64,000 bases of DNA from an uncultured Bacteroidales bacterium (GTDB lineage: Bacteria > Bacteroidota > Bacteroidia > Bacteroidales > Paludibacteraceae), in contig CAMUYI010000003.1 of assembly GCA_947164985.1 (NCBI GenBank), positions 167,378 to 231,377 on the forward strand, given 5' to 3'. The notes under the pieces are model-generated. The model was not told where the DNA came from. It searched no databases and was given only the letters and a program-made list of their open reading frames with translations. The position numbers and the translations under genes are program-made. This document shows, one piece after another, positions 26,448 through 35,274 of the stretch. The first letter of the stretch is position 1. Each line of letters opens with the position of its first letter.

Positions 26448-26619
26448 GACAAATTTTGAATGATGGATTGAGCCGCTTCGCTGAATGATGGGAATGATGA
26501 GGTTAGGGAGACGGAGGGGTAATAACGAGCAAATAACTAAGTAATAACTAGCAAATAACTAGCGGGTGATAGCTAAAAAGCCCGTAAAAGATATAACAAA
26601 CAATAGAAAATTTAAGGTT

Positions 26620-29600
26620 ATGAAAGATATGGAGAGTGTTAATACAGTACGTACATCTACCGTAATGGTATCGAGATGGGTACGTCAATGGTCTAGGATT
26701 ACCAGTACAAAACCAGTACTTACTATGCTTGCGCTTCTTATGGTGTGCCTGTTTGGCGTGAATGAGAGTGCGTGGGCGTACTGGACAACGGATAAGGATG
26801 GTAAGACAATAGCAGATAACGATAGTAAAAAAGGTTACGTATCTCAGTCGGGCTCAACGTTTTATGTGGTTGATGAGTCTAATGAGCATAATGTGTTCCA
26901 GACGGGAAGCTACCCATATACCTTGGAAGGACCTGGTAGCCAACTGAATTTTGATGCGAAGGTGGAATATCTTGCTGTACAAAATCTTAAGGTAACGGAT
27001 GGCGTTACAACATTGTATGATGGTTATCCTGGAAACCCGAAGAAGAAATGGGGAGTTACATATGGTTATGACTTCGCATCATATGGTCCATATAATGTAA
27101 ATATTGATTCTAAAACTATCAGTTTTTATGGAGCTAAGGCTGCTACACTACACCGCTATTTCAAGAACGTCAAAGTGACGATGGGATCGTATTGTGTACC
27201 GGAGACGACGAGTGTTGCTTTTGGTTCGAATACGTATCTAACTTCGGAGAGTAAGACGCTGAAGATTTATTGGAGTAACATGGGAAATCAGACGATTTCT
27301 AAGTCTGGTGATACGGATCGTTTTACGGTAAGTACGACGACTATCCCTTCAACGGAAGGTTATTATGGTAACACGGTAATTACGATTACATATAAGCGTG
27401 ACGTTGTTGGAAATAATCACACGATGAAGTTAACTATTAACGGTCAAGAGGTTACAGTGACCGGTACAACAACGAAGGGAACTCCTTCGATTGATTGTTC
27501 TCAGGTATCGGCTAGTGGTTTGACGTATGGTCAGAAACTTTCTGCATCGACAATTTCCGGTCCGAATGCGACGTATAAGAATAATAGTTACGCAGGTACA
27601 TACACATGGACTCGTAGCGATAGAGCTACTCATACAGCACTTGGTTGCACCAACTACAGCGTGACTTTCACTCCGACCAATACGAACTTAAATAGTGTAA
27701 CCTGCACGTCTGTGCAAGTGCCGATGACCAAAGTAGCACAGACGATTACTTGGAATCAGGCAACTAAGTATTTCGTTGATCAAAATGCTACTTTGTCTGC
27801 AAGCACGACCGGCCATGACGCAAGTGTTTATTTCACGAGCGGCGATGAGTCGATCGCAACTATCAACGGAAATACGGTAGTGATGCATAAAGCGGGAGAT
27901 GTACTTATTACCGCTCACGCTGATGCAACCTGTAACTATAATGCGGCAAGTACGGTTAGCCATACTTTGCAATTCAGAAACAGACCGACGCTTCAATGGA
28001 ACAAGACCGGTGAGAATGATCATATTTATGCCAGCGATACGCTTGCTCATTTGGCATATGCATCTTATGGCAATAACACCTTCAATTTGCCGTTTGAGTA
28101 CTCTGTATCTCCTGCCGGCGTTTTGATTCCTACTGCTAAAAAAGATTCATTGATTGCTAATCCTGAATTGACGCAAAAGGCAGCATGTATTGTGACCGCT
28201 TCCTTTGCAGGAAACGAGACTTATTGTGCGATCAATGGTACCCATACTTATAATATCGAGCCGAAGATTACACCGTTGTTTAAGTTAGGTGAAGAGGATC
28301 TTCCGGAGAGTCCGGTGAAGGAATTGAAGCTGAACGTGGGCGAAACGGCGAACATGACGTTTGTAGGAACAGACGAGAGTAATAATCGTTTTACGTATCC
28401 TACGAACGCGCAATATGTTTCCTATACCCATAATAGCGTAGCCCATACGGGTGTTATCACGGGAACGGTAGCCGGAGATGAGGTTATTCAATTCCACCAG
28501 ACCGGTACAAATACAATCTTTGATCATACACGTTCTATTCATGTGTATGTAACTAAGCACGAAGTGACGATAAGTTCGCCTTTAGCCGGTCAGACTTATC
28601 ACGTAGATGACTCGATTGCTTTTGCGAATGCATATAGTGTGAGTGTGACCCCGAATAATCAGCCGGCACAAGAAGAAGTGATTTTCTCGTCCAGCAATGA
28701 GAAGGTGGTTAAGTTGGTAGATGGTAAGATTAAGGCAGTAGGTGCAGGTGAAGCTGATCTGACCTTCCGCATGGCTAATAATGCTTACTGGACCGGTGAT
28801 ACGATCGTGGCACATGTGAATATTATCAAGTACGATCCGGTGATCACATGGAATATAAATGCTTCGTATGAGTGGGGTGATATGATCTATGATGCAGTTA
28901 GTTCTACGAATGAAGATGTGCAATTTACCGTAACGTCCTATAATCCCGGTGTTGCCAATTATGTAAATGGCGTTATTGAGGTATATAACCAAGAAGGTAG
29001 CGCAACATTTACAGTAGTGCAAGATGCTGATCGTAAATGGAATGAGGCAAAGACCAACTTGACACGGACTATTACTGTCACCAAACCTGATAACCACGTT
29101 CCGTATAGCATAGGCGATGTAACGTTAAAGAAAGATAATAGCACGGTTAAACCTATTACGGGTATTCCTGGAACAATAAGTTATAAATTGTCGACGGACG
29201 CTTGGGTAGGAAGAACTTGGAGAGTCTATTGGTCTGCAACAGGTAATAATAATGATTACCATCTTGTCGAAGAATATGATAAAGACCAGGAGAAGAAAGA
29301 TGACAATCTTATCCAATATGAAGAAGACTTGGATCCGAGTACTAAGTACTTGAAGTTTGAATTTGATGGTGATGATACTTGGATGAATAAAAATACTACC
29401 GGTACGTTCCAAGACGTATTTGTTTCTGAGAGATCCGAAATAGATGCTCCATCTAATTATGATTTCAGAATCGGATACATGGGTAACAAACCGACTCAAC
29501 GTACGATAGATGTAGATTGGTATAACGTTAAGGATTGCGAGGTAGAATTAAGCGGAGCGAATGCAAGTCAGTTTGAGTTGGTTACAACTTCGTTTGATGC

Positions 29601-32600
29601 TGAGTTGGATCAATACAGTAAAGCAGGAATTCGTGTTAACTATAAGCACAATATTGAGGGAACTCATACAGCGACGCTGACTATCACAAGCGCAGATATT
29701 CCTGCTAAGACAGCAACAATCACTCTGACAGGAAAAACGGATAAGGCGGTTCAGACGATGATCTGGCGCGATGATATTACGCCGATCGCAGTAGGCAAGT
29801 CTTATGAGAAGGCTGTATATGCAACAAGTGGCTTGGATGTAAAATTAACCTCTGAGAATGAAAATATCATCAGCGTAGATGGTACAACTATTACGGGTGT
29901 TAGCGAAGGTACAACAAGGCTGTTCGTTTCGCAGGCAGGTGATTCCAAGTGGGAGGCTAAAAACGAGACGATCTATGTACAGGTAACGGCAAAGAAAGTA
30001 CAGCATATTATTTGGAAAGACCGTCTGGGTAACTTGAAGCGTGAGAACAACCAGACAGTAACCAAGACGCTGAATGCTTATTCGGATGAGGATCAACCTA
30101 TTACGTATGAGTTGGATAGCGATGCAAGTCAATTCGCGTCCGTTAGTGGAAATACGCTGACAATTACAGGATGGGGAACGGGTAAGATCACGGCTCATCA
30201 GACAGGTACAAACGGATATGTAGCCGTATCGAAGACGATGAATATGGCTTCGCGAAATCCGAATGCAGGCTGCAATCCGCTTGTATTGCAGCACGATGAT
30301 GAGGAAAGTATTTGGCAATATGGAGAGAAAGAATACGATTTAAGCGGAGAACCGGCACAAATTACTTTTGACGCACGTCGTCAGACTGCTGCTATCAAGG
30401 GTCTTTATGTGGATGAGTATTATGGAGGGAAATGGCATACAGTAAAATATAACACGTGTGACAAAAGTTATGGCGAAGATCCTTTCGGTCCGTATGATCT
30501 GCATAGAGAGTCTACAAAAATCCGATTCAGAAGAAAGTTCGGTGCTACATTGAATGGTTACTTCAAGAATGTGAAAGTAACAACCGCTAAATATCTGGAG
30601 TTAGTTAGCAACGATATGGACTTCTCGTCGGTGGACTTCGGTCAGGTTGTTTATCAGGAGTTCTATGTTGATTTCTCGAATATCAGCGGTGTGCTGGATG
30701 TAGAGTTGAAGAATGAATCGGAGCAGTTTGAGATAGTAACCGAGACGCTTGGTGACGAATGTGGTGATATTAACCATTATGCGCGTGTCCAAGTTCGTTT
30801 CACCGGTCGTACGATGGGAACGGAGAATAATACGATCGTTATCTCCAATAGAGACCAGCGTCTGGAAGTACCGGTAAGTGCGACGGTTGTTAAGGCAAGT
30901 CAAGTGATCACATGGGATGATGCTGATCCGTCTAATGTAAATACGACGGATAATGTGGTTCTGACTGCTACCGCTACCAGCGGTGAGGCTGTGACGTTTG
31001 AATCGAGTGACAATACAATTGCTGAGCCGTACGATAAGGGAGATGGTACTTGGGGCTTGACAATTAAGAAGGGCGGAAATATCACTATTGCGGCTAAGCA
31101 GGCAGGAAACGATAATTATGATGCTGCTCCTGATGTAGAGCACACCTATAATATTTCGCGCGTAACGCCTGAGATCACTACTGCGCCGACTGCTACCGGT
31201 ATCGATATGCTACATACGGCATTGTCGAATTCGTATTTGAGCGGAGGTGCAGCTTCTGTTGATGGCTCGTTCGCGTGGGCAAATCCGGAGACGAATGCTA
31301 CGTATGGTACAAATGCTTATACGGTAGTATTCACACCGGAGAATCAAGATTGGTACACTACGGCGACTTGTGAAGTAAATGTGAAGGTTGATAAGGCTAC
31401 TCAGACGATCACTTGGAATTTCGACCAATTGGAGATGTACTGTAATGCAGATATCACGTTCGATGCTACAGCAAGTCCGAGTGGTTTGACAGTGGATTAT
31501 ACAACCTCGGATGATAAAATTGCGTATGTGGATGGAGACAACAAGCTGCGTATTATCAAGGGCGGTGAAGTAACGATTACTGCTATTCAGGAGGGTAATG
31601 GCACTTATGCAGCAGCTGAGCCGATAGCTAAGACTCTGAATATCATGCGCGAGAAGCCGACCGTGGTGACTCATCCTACAGCTGATCCTATGAAGATAGG
31701 TAAATTGCGTGATAATGCATCGTTGACAGGAGGTAGAGCTGAATTGAATGGTAATGAGGCTGATGGTAGTTTCGCATGGAAGAACGGTGGAGTGGAAGTA
31801 GAGAATGTAGCAGGTTCCTTCCCGCGTACGGTCATCTTTACGCCGGCAAACAGTAACTACTATGACACGGTAGAGTTCGTGATGAATGTGACGGTAGAGA
31901 AATACGCACCGACGATTGCATTTACAACGCTGCACGGATCGGATATTACGTATGGCGATCCGTTGAGTATGTCTTTGTTCGAAGATAATGACTTGACCGC
32001 CACGGATACTGAGAAAGTGCCGAATGAGACGGTTGCAGGTTCGTTTGCTTGGAAGGATGCGACAGAAATCGTTAATGCCGGTACTCCGACGATGGCGAAG
32101 GCTATCTTTACGCCGAACAATCAGGATTGGTATACTCCGGTTGAGTTTAATATTCCGGTTCAAGTAGCGCAAGCAGAGCCGACATTGCATGCTACGGCAG
32201 AAGAGATCTTCGTTGTACAGACTCTGTCTGAATCGCATATCACGAATGAAGGAACACCGGGTACATGTTCTTGGGATCCTTCGTTGCATGCAGAGACCAC
32301 GTACTACGAAGATGGCACTCATACATTGCCGTTTGTATTTGTTTCTTCGGATCCTAACTATAAGGGCGGAAACGGAACGGTTAGTCTGACGGTTTATCCG
32401 GGATGTGTATTCGTTGGAGGAAACGAAGGCGGATGGCAAGAACAAAATAACTGGGTAAAAGAGACTAAACCGGCAGCCGGAGATAATGTGCTGATCAAGA
32501 ATGACGTGGAGATTAGTTCTGCTATTGAGGTGAATGGTTTGACGATCGCAAATGGCGTAGATGTAGTGGTTGAGTCAGGAGCATCGTTGACGGTAGGTGC

Positions 32601-33936
32601 TGGTTCCTCGATTCCTCGCGAGCACTACGGAAACGTACGTGTAAAGAATGGCGGTAAGATGAATTTAGGTGCCGGAGAGTTGAAAGTCAACAACTTTACC
32701 TTGGATGCTTCGTTAGGTAATACGTCCACTTCTGCGGCTTCCGGACAGATAAGCGGAGAAGAGCAGTTGAATGTGAACGGAGATGTGTACTTCCAATTGG
32801 AGGTTGATCCGTGTGGACATAATACGTATGGCTGGTATGACTTTGTAGTTCCGTTTGAGGTAGATGTGATCGGTGGTATTTCGATTGCTGAGGATCCTAC
32901 TGCTCAGATGAAATTCAATGTGAACTATGCAGTAATGGCGTACGACGAGGCGAAACGTGCGGTGAACGGCAAGGATTGGAATAAGTTCTCCGGAACAATG
33001 CAGCCGGGTAGAGTATATACCATTACGCTGGATGAGACCAAGAATTGGAATACCGTTGTATTTAAGAAGAAAGCCAGTGCTCCTCTTTCCGGAGATCGTT
33101 CGTTCACGACATCTTACTCCGGTCTTGGTGAGGACGTAGATAACGGATGGAACGGATTTGGTAACGGATCGTTGTTCCATGCAGAACTGGATGTACCGGA
33201 GAATACGTTGGTACAGATTTACGACCATGCGAACAAATGTTATCAGCCACATGCGGCACATAACTATTCGATAGCAGTAGGAACATCGTTCTTTATGCAG
33301 GTAGGCGGCGTGGAGACTATTACGCTGGCAGCTGCAGATGGTAACAACACCGGTTTCATGGCTCCGGCTCGTACACGTCGTACGGTAGAGAAATTCAATT
33401 TGTCGCTGACGGATAATGAGGCTGAGATGGTATGCGATCGTATGTGGGTAGGTGCGAATGAGGAAGCTACAGAGGCGTATGTGATCGGAGAGGATGTGCT
33501 CAAGATGGGTACGATTAATGCAGCTCATATTGCACGTATGTGGACCACGAAGGGTGGATATGACTTATGCGCTGTGGAGACCGCGTTGTACAATAACAAA
33601 GCCAATACGCCGTTGTCGCTTTATGCGGCGGAGGCAGGTAGTTATAGTCTGGCGGTTGATCAAGCTCCGGAAGATGCAACGTTGTATTTGACTAAGAACG
33701 GCAAGGCTATTTGGAACCTCTCGATGAGTCCGTACGAGTTGAATCTGGAGCAAGGTACCACCGAAGGCTACGGCCTGCGTATTGTGGCAAGCCAGCAGAC
33801 TACGACGGATATCGAGAATGGTGGATTGCTCAATGATGCAAATGGTGTACGCAAAGTGCTTATTGATAATGTGATCTATATCGTTACGCCGGAAGGTAAG
33901 ATGTACGATTTGATGGGAAAAAGTGTAAATTATTAA
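26620..33936 (+). CDS. Giant secreted Ig-like repeat protein (about 2438 aa)
   Basis: I chose the ATG at 26620 (AAGG upstream) over the GTG at 26566. A long basic N-region precedes the signal core PVLTMLALLMVCLFGVNESA. Three rounds of a triad (beta-sandwich, Ash/HYDIN-like, BIG2-like) begin near 26870, 29100 and 30265. Each sandwich has landmarks such as FGPYDLHRESTKIRFRR and GYFKNVKVT. MBG-like and BIG2-like domains (DGSFAWANPE, VVFTPENQDWYTTATCEV, ITYGDPLSMSLF) fill 27480-28000, 28560-29060 and 31170-32400. A unique region with a short beta-helix-like start (NVLIKNDVEISSAIEVNGLT) leads to the C-terminal signature (VLIDNVIYIVTPEGKMYDLM). It is probably a surface adhesin or scaffold. No catalytic motif was seen. 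Confidence 0.75.
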   Translation: MKDMESVNTVRTSTVMVSRWVRQWSRITSTKPVLTMLALLMVCLFGVNESAWAYWTTDKDGKTIADNDSKKGYVSQSGSTFYVVDESNEHNVFQTGSYPYTLEGPGSQLNFDAKVEYLAVQNLKVTDGVTTLYDGYPGNPKKKWGVTYGYDFASYGPYNVNIDSKTISFYGAKAATLHRYFKNVKVTMGSYCVPETTSVAFGSNTYLTSESKTLKIYWSNMGNQTISKSGDTDRFTVSTTTIPSTEGYYGNTVITITYKRDVVGNNHTMKLTINGQEVTVTGTTTKGTPSIDCSQVSASGLTYGQKLSASTISGPNATYKNNSYAGTYTWTRSDRATHTALGCTNYSVTFTPTNTNLNSVTCTSVQVPMTKVAQTITWNQATKYFVDQNATLSASTTGHDASVYFTSGDESIATINGNTVVMHKAGDVLITAHADATCNYNAASTVSHTLQFRNRPTLQWNKTGENDHIYASDTLAHLAYASYGNNTFNLPFEYSVSPAGVLIPTAKKDSLIANPELTQKAACIVTASFAGNETYCAINGTHTYNIEPKITPLFKLGEEDLPESPVKELKLNVGETANMTFVGTDESNNRFTYPTNAQYVSYTHNSVAHTGVITGTVAGDEVIQFHQTGTNTIFDHTRSIHVYVTKHEVTISSPLAGQTYHVDDSIAFANAYSVSVTPNNQPAQEEVIFSSSNEKVVKLVDGKIKAVGAGEADLTFRMANNAYWTGDTIVAHVNIIKYDPVITWNINASYEWGDMIYDAVSSTNEDVQFTVTSYNPGVANYVNGVIEVYNQEGSATFTVVQDADRKWNEAKTNLTRTITVTKPDNHVPYSIGDVTLKKDNSTVKPITGIPGTISYKLSTDAWVGRTWRVYWSATGNNNDYHLVEEYDKDQEKKDDNLIQYEEDLDPSTKYLKFEFDGDDTWMNKNTTGTFQDVFVSERSEIDAPSNYDFRIGYMGNKPTQRTIDVDWYNVKDCEVELSGANASQFELVTTSFDAELDQYSKAGIRVNYKHNIEGTHTATLTITSADIPAKTATITLTGKTDKAVQTMIWRDDITPIAVGKSYEKAVYATSGLDVKLTSENENIISVDGTTITGVSEGTTRLFVSQAGDSKWEAKNETIYVQVTAKKVQHIIWKDRLGNLKRENNQTVTKTLNAYSDEDQPITYELDSDASQFASVSGNTLTITGWGTGKITAHQTGTNGYVAVSKTMNMASRNPNAGCNPLVLQHDDEESIWQYGEKEYDLSGEPAQITFDARRQTAAIKGLYVDEYYGGKWHTVKYNTCDKSYGEDPFGPYDLHRESTKIRFRRKFGATLNGYFKNVKVTTAKYLELVSNDMDFSSVDFGQVVYQEFYVDFSNISGVLDVELKNESEQFEIVTETLGDECGDINHYARVQVRFTGRTMGTENNTIVISNRDQRLEVPVSATVVKASQVITWDDADPSNVNTTDNVVLTATATSGEAVTFESSDNTIAEPYDKGDGTWGLTIKKGGNITIAAKQAGNDNYDAAPDVEHTYNISRVTPEITTAPTATGIDMLHTALSNSYLSGGAASVDGSFAWANPETNATYGTNAYTVVFTPENQDWYTTATCEVNVKVDKATQTITWNFDQLEMYCNADITFDATASPSGLTVDYTTSDDKIAYVDGDNKLRIIKGGEVTITAIQEGNGTYAAAEPIAKTLNIMREKPTVVTHPTADPMKIGKLRDNASLTGGRAELNGNEADGSFAWKNGGVEVENVAGSFPRTVIFTPANSNYYDTVEFVMNVTVEKYAPTIAFTTLHGSDITYGDPLSMSLFEDNDLTATDTEKVPNETVAGSFAWKDATEIVNAGTPTMAKAIFTPNNQDWYTPVEFNIPVQVAQAEPTLHATAEEIFVVQTLSESHITNEGTPGTCSWDPSLHAETTYYEDGTHTLPFVFVSSDPNYKGGNGTVSLTVYPGCVFVGGNEGGWQEQNNWVKETKPAAGDNVLIKNDVEISSAIEVNGLTIANGVDVVVESGASLTVGAGSSIPREHYGNVRVKNGGKMNLGAGELKVNNFTLDASLGNTSTSAASGQISGEEQLNVNGDVYFQLEVDPCGHNTYGWYDFVVPFEVDVIGGISIAEDPTAQMKFNVNYAVMAYDEAKRAVNGKDWNKFSGTMQPGRVYTITLDETKNWNTVVFKKKASAPLSGDRSFTTSYSGLGEDVDNGWNGFGNGSLFHAELDVPENTLVQIYDHANKCYQPHAAHNYSIAVGTSFFMQVGGVETITLAAADGNNTGFMAPARTRRTVEKFNLSLTDNEAEMVCDRMWVGANEEATEAYVIGEDVLKMGTINAAHIARMWTTKGGYDLCAVETALYNNKANTPLSLYAAEAGSYSLAVDQAPEDATLYLTKNGKAIWNLSMSPYELNLEQGTTEGYGLRIVASQQTTTDIENGGLLNDANGVRKVLIDNVIYIVTPEGKMYDLMGKSVNY

Positions 33937-33942
33937 GAAATA

Positions 33943-33974
33943 TTTGCGTATCTCAAAAAAAAGCAGTACCTTTG
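33943..33974 (+). promoter_or_regulatory. Promoter of the short peptide gene
   Basis: TTTGCG (33943) and TACCTTTG (33967-33974) start 7 bp after the giant gene's stop. The following GCACGCTTTTTTG matches the initially transcribed sequence after the promoter at 26158-26189. Confidence 0.75.
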
Positions 33975-33992
33975 CACGCTTTTTTGACTGAA

Positions 33993-34148
33993 ATGAAGCA
34001 ATCGTGCCTTATGGCTAAGAAAAAAGAATATCACATACCGACTATAGAGATCATTCCGATGCAGCCCGGCTGGCCTGTATTGATTGCCGATAGCAATGAT
34101 CATGGATCTGTGCATCATGTTCCCATGCATCGGGAGAAGGCGTTCTAA
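33993..34148 (+). CDS. Short peptide gene (51 or 45 aa) with own promoter and terminator
   Basis: Two in-frame ATGs (33993 and 34011) give 51 or 45 residues. The N-terminus is basic (MAKKKEYHIPTIEIIPMQPG) and the C-terminal half is His/Asp/Ser-rich (LIADSNDHGSVHHVPMHREK). The pattern of short basic start, PTIEIIPM-like strand, then a small-residue and polar tail resembles many uncharacterised 40-80 aa Bacteroidales proteins. A promoter at 33943-33974 and a terminator at 34170-34196 delimit a transcript of about 200 nt, which argues that it is a real gene. It might be a precursor or signalling peptide. A link to the PqqD/S26-type pair 11 kb upstream is conjecture. Confidence 0.6.
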   Translation: MKQSCLMAKKKEYHIPTIEIIPMQPGWPVLIADSNDHGSVHHVPMHREKAF

Positions 34149-34169
34149 GGTAATGATAAGGAAATGGAA

Positions 34170-34196
34170 AAGGCTGCGAAAATGCAGCCTTTTTTC
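34170..34196 (+). terminator. Terminator of the short peptide gene
   Basis: AAGGCTGC (34170-34177) pairs perfectly with GCAGCCTT (34184-34191) around GAAAAT, followed by a T-run. It lies 22 bp after the stop codon. Confidence 0.85.
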
Positions 34197-34213
34197 GTAC
34201 CATGCGGCAGGAT

Positions 34214-34247
34214 GTCGGGATAGTATCCCGACGAAATGGACGTTGCT
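34214..34247 (+). repeat. REP-like palindrome 1 with conserved tail
   Basis: GTCGGGATAGTATCCCGAC is followed by GAAATGGACGTTGCT. The stem is perfect, and the tail is shared with the two other copies flanking the RAYT gene. All three lie in the same orientation. Confidence 0.85.
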
Positions 34248-34269
34248 GGGGGATGGAGGTTGCAGGGAT

Positions 34270-34303
34270 GTCCAGATACTATCTGGACGAAATGGACGCT
34301 GTT
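34270..34303 (+). repeat. REP-like palindrome 2, overlapping the RAYT 3' end
   Basis: GTCCAGATACTATCTGGAC is followed by GAAATGGACGCTGTT. The stem bases differ from copy 1 but stay complementary. The RAYT stop codon (34279-34281) lies in this hairpin, so the repeat encodes the last RAYT residues. Confidence 0.85.
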
Positions 34304-35220
34304 TTTGTTAGTTCTGCTGATATCTCTTCTGCCATCTTATTCATGGCTACGCATTCCTCTCGCGTTACATGTCCCTTCTTGGGATCATATTTCCAAGGAC
34401 TTAAAATCAATACCTTGCCAGCGGCAACAGCATCAAATAATCCATCTGATGGTTTATAATATTCGCCAAAACCATTATCTGCTATACATATAAACGGTAG
34501 TCCTTCTTCCAAAAGTTTCGCTTGAATCCGTCTCTCATTAGGACTGATGAATGGTGATACCATCACCGCTCCTTCCCGCGCTGCTAACACACATGCGTTC
34601 ATATAGTCCTTTAGCCGCCTCTCATCCCCGTGTTCTGCTTCCTCCACCATTGTACGTCGCACATGAACCGGCACGTATCGTTCTGCTGTTAATATCGTAG
34701 CATTACCTACTCCGCTATATATTCTACCGTTTATCTCTATATCCCGCTGTACATAGAAAAAACCTGGTTTTAATTTCTTCGTAGCCAAACGCTGGGGGTT
34801 CATCTGGAGATAGCGAATCATCGTTTTTAATTGTCCGCGATGTGACATAGGTCGTATAAACGGAACCTCTGTGAATTTCTCTCGTCCCTCTTTCTTCGCA
34901 CCCTGCCATAAGCCTCTAACAACCATCTTTATACTAAGAGACATAGGTTTAGTGACATACAAAATCACATGCAAATGATCAGGCATCATCCTTAACTGAA
35001 TAATGCGAATCTCAGGATGGCGTATTGGAATATCTTCTACACATGCCTTGATTTTTCGTCCAAGCTGACTAAGCTCTACTCTTGCTTTCGCAGGATCGTT
35101 ATTCGGAATAATGAGATTACCTAACAAAGGTTCTCTACTCGACACGACTAATGTTACATGGTATATACCTATGCCTCTCCACGTTCCCGGTTCCTGCCAA
35201 TGCCATTTGTCGGTATCCAT
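34279..35220 (-). CDS. RAYT (REP-associated tyrosine transposase) with C-terminal extension
   Basis: The protein has 313 residues. The N-terminal half is a Y1/IS200-like HUH transposase domain: YHVTLVVSSREPLLG near the start, HUH motif MPDHLHVILYV, and YLQMNPQRLATKK near the tyrosine helix. REP-like hairpins with a shared tail flank the gene (34214, 34270, 35241), as expected for a RAYT. The last 130 residues are unusual. AREGAVMVSPFISPNERRIQ, then GLPFICIADNGFGEYYKPSD and AAGKVLILSPW, recall the Rossmann-like DprA/LOG fold, a tentative reading. RAYTs are single-copy, domesticated transposases that mobilise or process REPs. The gene has no obvious -7 promoter. Confidence 0.85.
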   Translation of the reverse strand: MDTDKWHWQEPGTWRGIGIYHVTLVVSSREPLLGNLIIPNNDPAKARVELSQLGRKIKACVEDIPIRHPEIRIIQLRMMPDHLHVILYVTKPMSLSIKMVVRGLWQGAKKEGREKFTEVPFIRPMSHRGQLKTMIRYLQMNPQRLATKKLKPGFFYVQRDIEINGRIYSGVGNATILTAERYVPVHVRRTMVEEAEHGDERRLKDYMNACVLAAREGAVMVSPFISPNERRIQAKLLEEGLPFICIADNGFGEYYKPSDGLFDAVAAGKVLILSPWKYDPKKGHVTREECVAMNKMAEEISAELTKTASISSR

Positions 35221-35240
35221 AATTTTGCAGCGTTTGTTTT

Positions 35241-35274
35241 GTCGGAATAGTATTCCGACGTAATGGACGTTGTT
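35241..35274 (+). repeat. REP-like palindrome 3 with conserved tail
   Basis: GTCGGAATAGTATTCCGAC is followed by GTAATGGACGTTGTT. It lies 20 bp before the RAYT start (RAYT reads leftward) and reaches the stop codon of the DUF4861 gene. One stem base pair differs from copy 1 with compensation. Confidence 0.85.

Larger units (their letters stand above)
26019..26619. other. 600-bp region upstream of the giant gene: promoter, short frame, large inverted repeat
   Basis: In order it holds the terminator (26065-26094), the second copy of the promoter block (26107-26202), a 21-codon frame with a good ribosome site (26209-26274), a multi-unit inverted repeat (26309-26447), and near-tandem TAACTAGCAAA words (26521-26566). 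The long leader (about 420 nt from the promoter to the ATG at 26620) is unusual for this window, where leaders are mostly 25-85 nt. Confidence 0.6.

Noticed and set aside
26566..26619. GTG start for the giant Ig protein
   Set aside because: The ATG at 26620 has a better ribosome site (AAGG), and the extra 18 residues are encoded by word-repeat DNA.
14071..33936. Firm T9SS cargo assignment for secreted proteins
   Set aside because: The shared tail is much shorter than the usual Por sorting domain and no T9SS component gene is in the window.
34214..35274. Complete insertion sequence around the RAYT gene
   Set aside because: The flanking palindromes are all in one orientation and not terminal inverted repeats. 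No target-site duplication was seen. The pattern fits REP/RAYT better.
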